A stretch of DNA of 64,000 bases from Alicyclobacillus shizuokensis NBRC 103103 (GCF_001552255.1 NZ_BCQV01000002.1:1-64000), one strand, 5' to 3'; counted from the first letter of the stretch, positions 1 through 7,713 are shown. Notes: generated by a model from the sequence alone, not told the origin. Translations and numbers: made by a program.

Positions 1-221
1 GGGCGCATGCCCCGCCTGTGGCGGCGCACGGCGACCCATACCAGCGAGGCAAACGCCAGCTTGTCCCACACCTCGCCGACAAGGGTCAGCGGTGGAAGAC
101 GCAGCGCGTAGTCAATGATGGGGAAGAACATCAACAGCCTCGGCACCCACGTCGCCAGCCACAGTTCCAGAGCATCCAGGTGCACCGATGCTCGCCTTGG
201 TGGTCTAATAGGAAACGTCAT
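1..221 (-). CDS. membrane protein, N-terminal part only (runs off the window)
   Basis: An open frame starts with ATG at 221 and continues through base 1, giving 73 residues of an incomplete protein. Its ATG overlaps the TGA of the upstream asparaginase gene (ATGA), so translation is probably coupled. After a basic, proline-rich N-terminus come two hydrophobic stretches, around residues 20-40 (WLATWVPRLLMFFPIIDY) and 54-66 (KLAFASLVWVAV), followed by a run of Arg/His, as expected of a polytopic membrane protein with positive loops. The spacing of hydrophobic segments vaguely recalls O-antigen-ligase-like proteins, but too little is present to assign a family. Existence as a gene is fairly certain from coupling and composition; function is unknown. 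Confidence 0.7.
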   Translation of the reverse strand, partial: MTFPIRPPRRASVHLDALELWLATWVPRLLMFFPIIDYALRLPPLTLVGEVWDKLAFASLVWVAVRRHRRGMR

Positions 222-1231
222 ACGTGCATGGACTCCAGGCGAAAATTGGGCACCACCTGGCCCACTACTTTTCCCTGGTGATTGGTCAACATGGGCCGGT
301 GAAATTCGGCGAGTTCCGAGACGGCCGAACTGGGCAGGGCCTGCATCTGAGCGAGCGCCTCAACCACTGTCGGGTAGGCGGCGCGGCTGTTGCCATCGTC
401 AATCTTCAACGCCAGTCCCCATCCGAGTTCAGGCAGTGCGACGCAGTAGACCCCTTCCGCTCCCACCTTGGCCACGACAGACCCAGGCGCCGCTTCCATC
501 AACCGGGTACAAAACCTATCCGTTCCGGCCACAAAGTGCGGGTGGTTCATCATCGCATCGCGAATCCGCGCCAACGCGGCCCGGCGCCCAGGCGACAGCC
601 CGTCCGGTTGTCCCAATCGGGCATAGGCCAAGGCCAGGTTCCGCAACGGCAATCCGAAGACAGGCAGACCACAGCCGTCGGTACCGACGACTATCTCGTC
701 CGCGGCCACCTCGGTCAGCTCAGAGACCGCTTGCAGCACTTTCTTTTGCACCGGATGATCTGGATCCAGATAGGTATCCAGGTCAGCCCCCAAGTGCTGA
801 GCCAACAAGAGCATACCCGCATGTTTGCCGGAGCAGTTGTTATGTATCGGCAAGACATCCCCGCCGTCCCGCAGCACACCTTCATAAGCGGGAGCATAAT
901 AGGGAGGATGAACCCCGCAGCGCAGGCAGCTTTCCGGGATGCCAGCCCGGCGCAGCAAACCGCGCACCGTCTCCACGTGACTGTCCTCACCATTATGGGA
1001 GGCACAGCAGACGGCAATCTCCTGGTCACTCAGCCCGTAGGCCGCCGCAGCCCCTGTCTCTAGCAGAGGCACAAGTTGCAACGGCTTGGCGGCGGACCGC
1101 GCATAGGTCACACGCGTCGCGTGACCGTACGCGTACAAAAGCTCCCCGCGCACATCGACCACCGCGAGATCGCCGCGGTGCACCGATTCTATTAAGGGTC
1201 CGCGCCACACCTCCACCAGCACTTGGCTCAT
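218..1231 (-). CDS. asparaginase, Rhizobium etli AnsA-like (class 3, PF06089 family)
   Basis: Predicted cytoplasmic L-asparaginase (Asn to Asp plus ammonia) of 337 residues, a usual length for the family. It carries the signatures of the R. etli ReAIV/ReAV class, not of the EcAI/EcAII or plant classes: a Ser-x-x-Lys pair (RSAAKP, S46 and K49), a Cys-x-x-Lys motif (NNCSGKH, C133 and K136) and a later Cys (GTDGCG, C187). In ReAV the equivalent Cys/Lys/Cys residues hold a zinc ion next to the catalytic Ser-Lys tandem. No signal peptide. The start is ATG at 1231 with SD AAGGTGA lying inside the upstream thioesterase gene; start and stop overlap as ATGA on both sides, so thioesterase, asparaginase and the membrane protein form one coupled set. 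Substrate specificity is inferred from family only. Confidence 0.85.
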   Translation of the reverse strand: MSQVLVEVWRGPLIESVHRGDLAVVDVRGELLYAYGHATRVTYARSAAKPLQLVPLLETGAAAAYGLSDQEIAVCCASHNGEDSHVETVRGLLRRAGIPESCLRCGVHPPYYAPAYEGVLRDGGDVLPIHNNCSGKHAGMLLLAQHLGADLDTYLDPDHPVQKKVLQAVSELTEVAADEIVVGTDGCGLPVFGLPLRNLALAYARLGQPDGLSPGRRAALARIRDAMMNHPHFVAGTDRFCTRLMEAAPGSVVAKVGAEGVYCVALPELGWGLALKIDDGNSRAAYPTVVEALAQMQALPSSAVSELAEFHRPMLTNHQGKVVGQVVPNFRLESMHV

Positions 1232-1728
1232 ATCGTCGATTCACCTTTCCTAAGCTGCGCCCGGCGCAGTTTTCTCCGCTTGCGCGCTTCATAGCGTTCG
1301 GGAGCCGTCTCGTACAGCCATTTCTCTTCTTCCGTCTCCGGGATGACGGGCGGCACTGGAGTCGGCCGCCCGTCAGGCCCCAGCGCCACAAAGGTCAAGA
1401 AGGAAGTGGCCGTGAGTTTGATCTCGCCCGTTACCAGGTTCTCTGACTCCACCTTGACGTGAACCTCCATGGAGGTGCGGTGCGTCCACGTCACGAACGC
1501 CTCAATCAAAATCGCCTGCCCCACCCGGATGGGTTCGAGAAAATCGAGACTGTCGCTGGAGGCCGTAACCACCGGGCGGCGCGAATGGCGCATGGCCGCG
1601 ACGCTGCCTACCTTGTCCACGTATGCCATCACCCGACCGCCGAACATCGTCCCCAGATTATTCGTGTCCGGCGGCAGAATCAAATCGGTTAGGGTGGTGC
1701 GCGATGCACCCACGGGTTTCGCTTCCAT
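1228..1728 (-). CDS. acyl-CoA thioesterase (YkhA/BACH-type hotdog protein)
   Basis: A 166-residue single-hotdog acyl-CoA hydrolase that would release free fatty acid and CoA. The N-terminal half has the motif TNNLGTMFGGRVMAYVD, where the Asn and the GG helix are the usual active-site features of the YciA/YkhA group, then TASSDSLDFLEPIRVG. The C-terminus (about residue 130 on) is a charged Lys/Arg/Glu tail outside the fold. SD GAAGGAG sits 8 nt before the ATG. It is the first gene of the coupled set with the asparaginase; the link between these two activities is not obvious. The 240 bases upstream (1729-1969) show no further gene. Confidence 0.85.
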   Translation of the reverse strand: MEAKPVGASRTTLTDLILPPDTNNLGTMFGGRVMAYVDKVGSVAAMRHSRRPVVTASSDSLDFLEPIRVGQAILIEAFVTWTHRTSMEVHVKVESENLVTGEIKLTATSFLTFVALGPDGRPTPVPPVIPETEEEKWLYETAPERYEARKRRKLRRAQLRKGESTI

Positions 1729-1969
1729 ACCAACGCTCCTTCAAAAATCATCCGAACCGCACGACAAAGCGGCCCAATGTTCACTATGGAGCATCGTCCA
1801 CGCACAGGAGGTCAACCACCGCTCGGACACAGGCAGCAGCCCGTGTGGTCAAAAAAGTCCCTGGCTGGACTCGCCAAGGCCGTTGATGTTGTTTCCATTT
1901 TACGTTGTCGAAGACACTCGGTTCAAGAATGGGAAGACGTATCCCGTGTCTGTCGCCGGGTCGCGCAAG

Positions 1970-3007
1970 TCAGCGTTGGGGTGGTAAGATGCGCTGAGGC
2001 TGGCGCTGCCAGAGGGACAACAATCCAGAGGGGCTGAACGCCCATTCTCCGTGGCCCGTGTCGCGGTAAATGCCAAAGTGCAAGTGGGCGGGAAACTTCC
2101 CGCTGGTGCCGGGCGGTCCATAGCCGCTGCTGCCCACATAGCCGATAACCTGACCGGGCTGAACGAGATCGCCCCGTTTCAATCCTTTGGCAAAGCTCGA
2201 GAGGTGGGCGTAGTAATAGTACATATTGTTGGCATCGCGGATGCCGACACGCCAGCCGCCAAAGCGATTCCATCCCATCAACTCGACGTATCCGTAGCTG
2301 CAGGCCAAGACGGGCGTTCCATAGCCCGCGAAAATGTCCACCCCTTCGTGCATGCGGCGGCCGCCGTAACTGCGCCCTGCGCCAAAACTGTATTCAACCG
2401 TGTAATTATACCGCTTGTCCAGTGGAAAACAATGACCGCGTGGGTTCAGGCCGAAGCGCTCAAACAACTTTTGGAATTCGAAAATCCGGTCCATGGCCAC
2501 CGGATCCTGAAACAGATTCCACACAGACTCCTCCACGTCCTCTTCCCCACTTTGCTCGTCCAGCCAGCGGGCGAGAGCAAAAATGCGGTCCTTTGCTTCC
2601 CATTGCAGCGCCAGGCGATCCCCATTGGCATCGACCCCAATGCCGCGGAACAGCGCGATGGTGACCGGGTTTACGTCCGTGCTGTCCGGGTTGTCGATGC
2701 CAGCCCACGCGGAGGGGGCAAAGGCAAACCCGTACCATGGTGCCTCCTGCCGATCCGTCCGGCTCTTGGTGAGGTCAGCATACCTATCAATGGCTGCCAG
2801 CAGTGCCCACGGCATCTCGTACCACCTGGCCGCTTCCTCATAGAGGGAGCGCAGGGGCTGCTGACGAGGGATGGAGTGAGCAGCTGGGGCGCTCGCCACC
2901 GAAGCTGACTCCGCGGACCGCAAAGTCGCAGCGGAACACGGTCCAGCTGCCGTCCAGACAGCGAACAGGCACGCCGCACCCGCGTACAGCCGTCCCAGTC
3001 GCATCAT
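1970..3007 (-). CDS. secreted M23 (LytM-type) metallopeptidase
   Basis: A 345-residue exported protein. Residues 1-26 are a signal peptide (basic start, hydrophobic core, cleavage likely after CSA). The C-terminal third is a peptidase family M23 domain: HEGVDIF supplies the first His and Asp zinc ligands, YYYYAHLSS the mid-domain His, and AHLHFG the last His-x-His. Such domains cleave peptidoglycan cross-bridges, so action on the wall or on the spore cortex/engulfment wall is plausible. The middle region (about 50-190) contains no domain I recognise. The zinc ligands are all present, so it is probably active rather than a degenerate LytM. Transcribed alone, divergent from the thioesterase at 3140. 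Confidence 0.85.
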   Translation of the reverse strand: MMRLGRLYAGAACLFAVWTAAGPCSAATLRSAESASVASAPAAHSIPRQQPLRSLYEEAARWYEMPWALLAAIDRYADLTKSRTDRQEAPWYGFAFAPSAWAGIDNPDSTDVNPVTIALFRGIGVDANGDRLALQWEAKDRIFALARWLDEQSGEEDVEESVWNLFQDPVAMDRIFEFQKLFERFGLNPRGHCFPLDKRYNYTVEYSFGAGRSYGGRRMHEGVDIFAGYGTPVLACSYGYVELMGWNRFGGWRVGIRDANNMYYYYAHLSSFAKGLKRGDLVQPGQVIGYVGSSGYGPPGTSGKFPAHLHFGIYRDTGHGEWAFSPSGLLSLWQRQPQRILPPQR

Positions 3008-3092
3008 CTTCCCACCTTCCGCATGCCCATTGCTCTGCTGCGCGTAACTGTCTGCCTATACCGTGCCCGTGTCGGCCCAAACTATGCGGCTG

Positions 3093-3101
3093 TGGTATGC
3101 T
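3093..3101 (+). promoter_or_regulatory. possible extended -10 promoter for the 3140 thioesterase gene
   Basis: TGG-TATGCT reads as an extended -10 (TGnTATNNT). No -35 box is recognisable 17 bases upstream, so this is a weak call. It lies between the divergent M23 gene and the thioesterase start. Confidence 0.3.
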
Positions 3102-3139
3102 GGCTGCGTGCGGACATGCTTGGGAGGAGGGGCGCGCCG

Positions 3140-3544
3140 ATGACATGGCAGAATGAGATTGACATTACGGTCCGGTCTACAGAAATCGATGTCAACGGCC
3201 ACGTGAACAATGCCAAGTTCCTGGAATACTTGGAATGGGGAAGAGAAGATTGGTACGAGCAGCTGGGTTTGGACTATGCGACCCTGCGCGACCTCGGTGT
3301 CGTCACCGTGGTGGTGAATGTGAACGCAAATTACCGTCGGGAGGCCCGCCAGAACGACAACCTACGCGTTCGGACCAACCTGCTGCGCGTTGGCCGCACC
3401 AGTTTCGTGATGGCACAGGAGATTGTCAATCAACGCGGAGAACGCATTCTGGATGCCGAAATCACCTTGGTGACCATCGATCCGGTCGCGCGAAGCAAGG
3501 TTCCTGTTCCAGACCGCATCCGCCAGTACGCCCTGGAACGGTGA
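3140..3544 (+). CDS. acyl-CoA thioester hydrolase, 4HBT/YbgC-FadM type hotdog
   Basis: A 134-residue single-hotdog thioesterase. The chosen ATG at 3140 has a strong SD (GGGAGGAGG, 3122-3130); an in-frame start at 3023 would add 39 low-complexity residues with no SD and is rejected. The N-terminal motif TEIDVNGHVNNAKFLEYLEWGRE matches the 4-hydroxybenzoyl-CoA thioesterase signature (D-x-x-G-H-V-N-N, catalytic Asp region). Likely a cytoplasmic housekeeping acyl-CoA or acyl-ACP hydrolase; the natural acyl chain cannot be told from sequence. It is convergent with the pseudouridine synthase gene 14 bases away; an imperfect GC-rich hairpin spans 3545-3576 and could end its transcript. Confidence 0.85.
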   Translation: MTWQNEIDITVRSTEIDVNGHVNNAKFLEYLEWGREDWYEQLGLDYATLRDLGVVTVVVNVNANYRREARQNDNLRVRTNLLRVGRTSFVMAQEIVNQRGERILDAEITLVTIDPVARSKVPVPDRIRQYALER

Positions 3545-3558
3545 CGACCGGGCTGCCG

Positions 3559-4515
3559 TTACGACAGCGCCCGTCGGAGCTCATCCGGGGTGTAACCGAG
3601 TTCCAATAATCGCTGCCGGAACTGCTCAGGCAAGGCAGCGGTCACTCGACGTCCATTCGGGAACTCAAGGGCGCCCGCGTGCAGCCATTGATGCGTGTCC
3701 TGTTTAGAGCGCGGAGCGCCATACTTCACATCCCCCACGAGCGGATGCCCGATGGACGCGAAGTGGGCTCGAATCTGGTGCGTCCGACCGCTCACCAACT
3801 CAATCCGCACCAGGCTGGTGCCGGCTCTCGCCGCCACCCGCGTGAACCGCGTTTCCGCCGGCTTCCCAGTCTCCGCGGTCGACGTGACGTTTTGCACCGG
3901 ATTTCGCTCCACCCGGGCCCGAATCACGCCGTGGTCCTCGATCTCACCGACAACGATGGCAACGTACCATTTGCGCACGTGGTGATCCGCGATCTCCTCG
4001 GACAGCCGGCGTGCGGCCTCGGCCGTCTTGGCAAACGCCACCAGGCCGCTTGTGTTTCGATCCAATCGATGGACGGGTGCGGGAGCAAAGACCCGTGACG
4101 CAGAGCGGGTTGGTACCGTGTCAGACTCCCCCGATACGTGATACAAGTAGGCAGCCACCCGATTGACCAGCGTATCCTTGTGCTCCGCACCGGCTCCATG
4201 GACCAACAGCCCTGCCGGCTTGGCCACGACCAGGATGTCCTCATCCTCGTAGCGGACATCCACCCGCGCGTCAATCCCCGCGAACTTCCGTGCCGATTTC
4301 CGCACGCGGGCGAAGTCGACGTCGGCCATGTACAGGTGCAGGATATCTCCAGCTGCCAATACATCGTCGGCCTTGACTCTCCGTCCGCCGCGTTTTACGC
4401 GCCCGGTACGCAGCATCTTGTAGATGCCCGACAAAGGGACCCCGGGCAACAATTGGCGCAAGTAACGGTGCACTTTTTTGCCCGCGTCCTGTCGGTCGAT
4501 GCGGAGTTCAATCAT
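3559..4515 (-). CDS. RluA-family 23S rRNA pseudouridine synthase (RluC/RluD-like)
   Basis: A 318-residue pseudouridine synthase, converting uridine to pseudouridine in RNA, most likely 23S rRNA. An N-terminal S4 RNA-binding domain (about residues 8-70, LSGIYKMLRTGRVKRGG) is followed by the catalytic domain with the motif HRLDRNTSG, whose Asp (D152) is the nucleophile, and the late motif LVSGRTHQIRAHF. The ATG at 4515 has SD GGTGAAGG 8 nt upstream; a GTG five codons earlier has no usable SD. Presence of S4 argues for RluC/RluD-type rRNA targets rather than tRNA, but the position modified cannot be inferred. Monocistronic as far as seen. Confidence 0.9.
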   Translation of the reverse strand: MIELRIDRQDAGKKVHRYLRQLLPGVPLSGIYKMLRTGRVKRGGRRVKADDVLAAGDILHLYMADVDFARVRKSARKFAGIDARVDVRYEDEDILVVAKPAGLLVHGAGAEHKDTLVNRVAAYLYHVSGESDTVPTRSASRVFAPAPVHRLDRNTSGLVAFAKTAEAARRLSEEIADHHVRKWYVAIVVGEIEDHGVIRARVERNPVQNVTSTAETGKPAETRFTRVAARAGTSLVRIELVSGRTHQIRAHFASIGHPLVGDVKYGAPRSKQDTHQWLHAGALEFPNGRRVTAALPEQFRQRLLELGYTPDELRRALS

Positions 4516-4669
4516 GTGATCTGCCTTCACCGCCCTGTATGTATAGAAGTGGCCGCATGAGAACGATGTGTCAACCCTCTGTCGACCGACAGCACGGTCT
4601 CACTGGTGGACAGCTGCTCATGGTACACAAGATGGGCCCTCAACGCAAGCAGCCACTACTCCCTGGTGA

Positions 4670-4699
4670 TTGTCGTTCTTTTTTCTGTATTCTTATCAT
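4670..4699 (+). promoter_or_regulatory. candidate promoter TTGTCG-18-TATCAT
   Basis: A -35-like TTGTCG (4670-4675) and -10-like TATCAT (4694-4699) are separated by 18 bases in an AT-rich patch of an otherwise GC-rich region. The expected transcription start falls at about 4706, which is the ATG of the following reading frame, so a transcript from here would be nearly leaderless. Confidence 0.35.
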
Positions 4700-4705
4700 A
4701 ACTCT

Positions 4706-5104
4706 ATGGTACGTTGGGCGAAACGACTCTGGAAAGGCGGGTCTGGCGCGGTGCATCGCGGGCCCATAGAACCCAATCAACCACATCTTCGTAATTGCCT
4801 TCACGCTGGCGGTACGCTATCGACGAACAAACACATGCGGTCGCAACTTTCACTCGAGGGGAGTTTCGCGGCGCGAACCTGGCAGCAAGCGAATGATTAC
4901 GGCGCGCTCTCGCCACATGGATGGGAATCGAAACCCTACTGGGATGCCGCCAGTGTGCTTGACGCTTGGGCGGAGAAGAACGTAAGATCCGGCGTAGATC
5001 CCAAGCACATTTCTGACCAGTCGAATTTGTGGACCAAGAAAGCTGAACAATACAGACATGCCATTCATAGCGTGGATACCCTGGCAGCGGAGTTGTCCAA
5101 ATGA
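4706..5104 (+). CDS. hypothetical protein, 132 aa, no recognised family
   Basis: An open frame in a 790-base stretch (4516-5303) that otherwise holds no gene. The first half is basic and low in hydrophobic residues; the second half (from about residue 58) reads like a folded protein rich in Trp, Ala and charged residues, with segments WQQANDYGALSPHGW and VLDAWAEKNVRSGVDP. No signal peptide, membrane segment or motif that I recognise. No SD precedes the ATG, but a promoter-like sequence ends 6 bases upstream. Third-position GC is visibly lower than in neighbouring genes, which fits either a recently acquired or fast-evolving gene, or non-coding DNA. The stretch 4516-4705 holds nothing else I can identify. 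Confidence 0.4.
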   Translation: MVRWAKRLWKGGSGAVHRGPIEPNQPHLRNCLHAGGTLSTNKHMRSQLSLEGSFAARTWQQANDYGALSPHGWESKPYWDAASVLDAWAEKNVRSGVDPKHISDQSNLWTKKAEQYRHAIHSVDTLAAELSK

Positions 5105-5267
5105 GTCCGTGCCCGCCCGCGTACTGGAGTTTGGCCCCCGGTCTCACTCACTGGATCCCACTCTTCCCTGCGGAACACCTTCGATTTTCCATGGAAAGTG
5201 ATGAGCCTCTGGCTGAGAACGTGCCATGCGATGGATTCAAGGGAATGTCATGTCGTGACCACACATC

Positions 5268-5295
5268 GCCCGTCTGCTTCCTTCCGCAGACGGGC
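5268..5295 (-). terminator. 10-bp perfect hairpin downstream of tRNA-Arg
   Basis: GCCCGTCTGC (5268-5277) and GCAGACGGGC (5286-5295) form a perfect 10-bp stem with an 8-nt loop, starting 9 bases after the tRNA 3' end. There is no T-run on the minus strand after it, so it is either a U-poor terminator or a 3' processing/stability element. Confidence 0.5.
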
Positions 5296-5303
5296 AGCCT
5301 GGA

Positions 5304-5380
5304 TGGCGTGCCCGGAGAGATTCGAACTCCCGACCTCTTGATTCGTAGTCAAGCGCTCTGTCCGGCTGAGCTACGGGCAC
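5304..5380 (-). tRNA. tRNA-Arg (anticodon ACG)
   Basis: The minus strand folds into a complete cloverleaf: acceptor GTGCCCG/CGGGCAC, D stem GCTC/GAGC, anticodon stem CTTGA/TCAAG with loop CTACGAA (anticodon ACG, read as ICG, decoding CGU/CGC/CGA), variable loop AGGTC, T stem GGGAG/CTCTC with loop TTCGAAT, discriminator G. The CCA end is encoded (5304-5306). It stands alone rather than in a tRNA cluster, with its own promoter 16 bases upstream and a hairpin downstream. Confidence 0.97.
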
Positions 5381-5395
5381 ATGACCTTATCCCTC

Positions 5396-5424
5396 ATTAT
5401 GAATGAGAGCCCCGCCCTGATCAA
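5396..5424 (-). promoter_or_regulatory. promoter of tRNA-Arg, TTGATC-17-CATAAT
   Basis: On the minus strand TTGATC (5419-5424) and CATAAT (5396-5401) lie 17 bases apart, 15 bases before the mature tRNA 5' end. Spacing and match are good for a sigma-A promoter. Confidence 0.65.
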
Positions 5425-5585
5425 GCCCTGGTCTCTCCGCTGAAGCTGCCAACTACCGACAACTGCTGGCACGGTTCACCGTTGCGGACCATACGATGGT
5501 GTAGGCCTCCGGTTGCGAACAAACGGGATACAGCCACTGATTTCGCACCGGGGGCCTTCCCACATCCATGGGGCCACGCTTCGTC

Positions 5586-6353
5586 TCACTCGTCAAGGAG
5601 CACAGAAAAATTTCCGTTCCGAAAGGCTTCCACTAGTTCCATGTCCTTGTCCGAGAGCTGAGCCTGCGCCAGCAAATCGGGACGTTTGCGCCACGTCCGA
5701 TATAACGCCTGCCCGCGCCGCCACTGCTCAATACGGGCGTGATGACCCGACAACAGCACATCTGGCACCTTCAAGCCACGAAACTCCGCCGGCCGCGTAT
5801 ATTGCGGATACTCCAGCAGTCCAGTGACGAAGGATTCCTCTGCCGCCGACGCCTCGTTTCCCAAAACCCCCGGCAAGAGCCGAACCGTGGCGTCAACCAT
5901 GGCCATGGCGGCGATTTCCCCGCCAGTCATCACGAAGTCCCCCAACGAAACTTCATCCGTTGCCAGGTGCTCCGCGACGCGTTCATCAAATCCTTCATAG
6001 TGGCCGCAAATGAAGATCAGCCGCCCATCGGTCTCCGATAACTCTTGCGCCAGCCGCTGCGTGAACGGACGGCCGGTCGGCGTCATCAGCAACACGCGTT
6101 CCGTTGGAACCGCCCCACCCCGTTTGCGCACGTGATCGACCGCGTCGAAGATCGGCTGCGGTTTCAGCACCATGCCCACGCCACCGCCGAACGGGTAATC
6201 ATCGACCGTGCGATGGCGATCCGTTGCAAAATCCCGGAAGTTCACAAGCTCAATGCTCACTCGCCCGCGCTCCACGGCCCTCTTTAAGATACTTTCAGAC
6301 AGCACGCCGTGAAACATGTCCGGAAACAGAGTCAGAATATAAATCTGTAGCAT
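5586..6353 (-). CDS. trmD: tRNA (guanine-N1-)-methyltransferase TrmD
   Basis: A 255-residue SPOUT methyltransferase making m1G37 in tRNAs, using SAM; it works as a homodimer and prevents +1 frameshifting. Recognisable are the N-terminus IYILTLFPDMF, the knot-region motif ICGHYEGFDERV and GDFVMTGGE. The start is ATG at 6353, with SD GCAGGAG inside the end of rimM; longer upstream frames are rejected because they run through rimM. It ends the rnc-to-trmD run. In Bacillus the next gene is rplS, which is not here; instead there is about 200 bases and then tRNA-Arg. Confidence 0.97.
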   Translation of the reverse strand: MLQIYILTLFPDMFHGVLSESILKRAVERGRVSIELVNFRDFATDRHRTVDDYPFGGGVGMVLKPQPIFDAVDHVRKRGGAVPTERVLLMTPTGRPFTQRLAQELSETDGRLIFICGHYEGFDERVAEHLATDEVSLGDFVMTGGEIAAMAMVDATVRLLPGVLGNEASAAEESFVTGLLEYPQYTRPAEFRGLKVPDVLLSGHHARIEQWRRGQALYRTWRKRPDLLAQAQLSDKDMELVEAFRNGNFSVLLDE

Positions 6354-6357
6354 CCCA

Positions 6358-6924
6358 TCACTCCTGCTCACCCCGACGAGCCGCGGCGCCGTCTGATTCC
6401 TCCTCCAGCAGGCCAGGGAGCAAATGGACCACCATCCTGCCGGATGCGAGATCGACCTCGCGAACGCAGTCACGAATGGCGGGCAACAGCACATCCTGTC
6501 GCTGCAGAGGCCCTCGCACCACGTATACGTCGTTGGCCCCGGGCGTCAGGACATCCACCAATTCGCCCACGTAGGCACCATCGTCGCTGTAGACCTGCAA
6601 TCCAATCAACTGGTCGATATAGTAGCTTTCCTCCGGCAGAGGCATGCGCTCCGATACGGGGACGCATAGCTCCATCCCTTTCCAAGCCTCGACATCCCCT
6701 ATGGATGCGACACCTTCAAACAGCACCAACCAAAACTGCTTATGGGGCCGGGCGGACCGAACCACCAGTTGTTTAATCGGTGTCTGGCCACCGGGTCGCA
6801 GCCACAACGAAACTCCTTGCGCGAACCGCTGCTCCGGGAAATCGGTCCGCGGCAAAACCCGAAGCTCTCCCCTCAATCCGTGCGTGTTGGCAATCACACC
6901 CACCGTCAAGTACTCCAGCTCCAT
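6358..6924 (-). CDS. rimM: ribosome maturation factor RimM
   Basis: A 188-residue 30S assembly factor that binds S19 during head-domain maturation. The N-terminal half begins VGVIANTHGLRGELRV, the family hallmark, and the C-terminal PRC-barrel half contains DQLIGLQVYSDDGAYVGEL and GANDVYVV. ATG at 6924 has SD GGAAGGTG 7 nt upstream; a longer frame upstream lacks family similarity. The acidic-basic C-terminal tail (EEESDGAAARRGEQE) is poorly conserved. The stop lies 4 bases before the trmD ATG, so the two are co-translated, as is usual for this pair. Confidence 0.96.
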   Translation of the reverse strand: MELEYLTVGVIANTHGLRGELRVLPRTDFPEQRFAQGVSLWLRPGGQTPIKQLVVRSARPHKQFWLVLFEGVASIGDVEAWKGMELCVPVSERMPLPEESYYIDQLIGLQVYSDDGAYVGELVDVLTPGANDVYVVRGPLQRQDVLLPAIRDCVREVDLASGRMVVHLLPGLLEEESDGAAARRGEQE

Positions 6925-7022
6925 CCGCTCGCACCTTCCGTTCACCAATCGCCGGCGCACCGGAACAAAACCAACGCACAAAAGGGGCGCAACGCGCCCC
7001 CCGATATGGTCATGCCCTGCCG

Positions 7023-7448
7023 TCAGTCGCTCAATGATGCGCCCCGCTGACGAATCTCTTGAACAATCCCGTCTTTCACAATGATCTCCGCGCCGCGCAG
7101 GATTTCCGACCAATCATCGCCCACATGAACATCGACAGTGGTCTCCACCGTCATGTTCTGGACCTCGGTCCCCAGGGGCATCTGCTGCACCTGCTGAATC
7201 TGCTGGATCAGCTCTTCGCGCTGCTGCACCCGCTTGTTGCGCTCCTCCTCCACCTGCTCGCGAACCCGCTGCGCGACTTCGCCCCCCTGGGCCATAGCCT
7301 GTTCGATGGCTTGCCGTCCCTGCTGCTCAATCTGATCCAACTCCATGGTCAACTGCTCAATTTGGCGCCGATACTCAGCTATGATCTGTTGCTTCGTCGT
7401 CTCCGTCATGACGATCTTCACAGCGACAGGTTGACGAATGGTCAGCAA
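7023..7448 (-). CDS. ylqD: YlqD family coiled-coil protein
   Basis: A 141-residue protein of the YlqD family (PF11068), of unknown function, found between khpA and rimM in many Firmicutes. Start is TTG at 7448, chosen because AGGAGG lies 7 nt upstream and because the resulting N-terminus (LTIRQPVAVKIVMTE) aligns with YlqD; an ATG 17 codons earlier overlaps khpA and lacks SD. Residues about 25-90 are a Gln/Glu/Arg-rich coiled coil, then a small beta-rich C-terminal part (VETTVDVHVGDDW). Context suggests a role near ribosome assembly or RNA binding, which is inference from neighbours only. Confidence 0.85.
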   Translation of the reverse strand: MLTIRQPVAVKIVMTETTKQQIIAEYRRQIEQLTMELDQIEQQGRQAIEQAMAQGGEVAQRVREQVEEERNKRVQQREELIQQIQQVQQMPLGTEVQNMTVETTVDVHVGDDWSEILRGAEIIVKDGIVQEIRQRGASLSD

Positions 7449-7482
7449 AGGAATATCCTCCTCGCCTGGACCCGAATCACGG

Positions 7483-7713
7483 TCAGGAATCGATGTCAAC
7501 CAGCACTCGTTTTCCCTGCAGATACGCGGACGCGCCGACGACGTTGCGAATGGCCGTGGCTATCCGCCCCCGCCGTCCAATGACCCTGCCAACGTCGCTG
7601 GCTGCCACGGAAACCCGCAACACAATCACTTCGCCACGCTGCTCTTCAGCGACAACCACCTGATCCGGAAATTCAACCAGGGATTTCACCAGGTATTCGA
7701 CGAGTTCTCTCAT
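7483..7713 (-). CDS. khpA: KH-domain RNA-binding protein KhpA (YlqC)
   Basis: A 76-residue single KH domain protein. The GxxG loop is seen as GRVIGRRGR near residue 45, followed by IATAIRNVVGAS. KhpA usually pairs with KhpB/Jag as a broad RNA chaperone affecting cell division and elongation in Gram-positives. ATG at 7713 has SD GGGAGG 5 nt upstream. It lies downstream of rpsP, its conserved position. Confidence 0.95.
   Translation of the reverse strand: MRELVEYLVKSLVEFPDQVVVAEEQRGEVIVLRVSVAASDVGRVIGRRGRIATAIRNVVGASAYLQGKRVLVDIDS

Noticed and set aside
115-1446. A 443-codon + strand frame.
   Set aside because: Arg/Pro/Ser-rich, no SD, fully antisense to the asparaginase and thioesterase genes; a high-GC shadow frame.
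4540-4590. TTGACA and TATACA on the minus strand upstream of the pseudouridine synthase.
   Set aside because: Spacing is 23 bases, too long for a sigma-A promoter.
4704-5147. A minus-strand frame overlapping the hypothetical 132-aa ORF.
   Set aside because: No SD, no conserved features, less protein-like than the + strand frame.
5101-5406. A + strand frame of 101 codons spanning the tRNA region.
   Set aside because: Its C-terminal half (PGEIRTPDLLIRSQALCPAELRAH) is the well-known false translation of an antisense tRNA.
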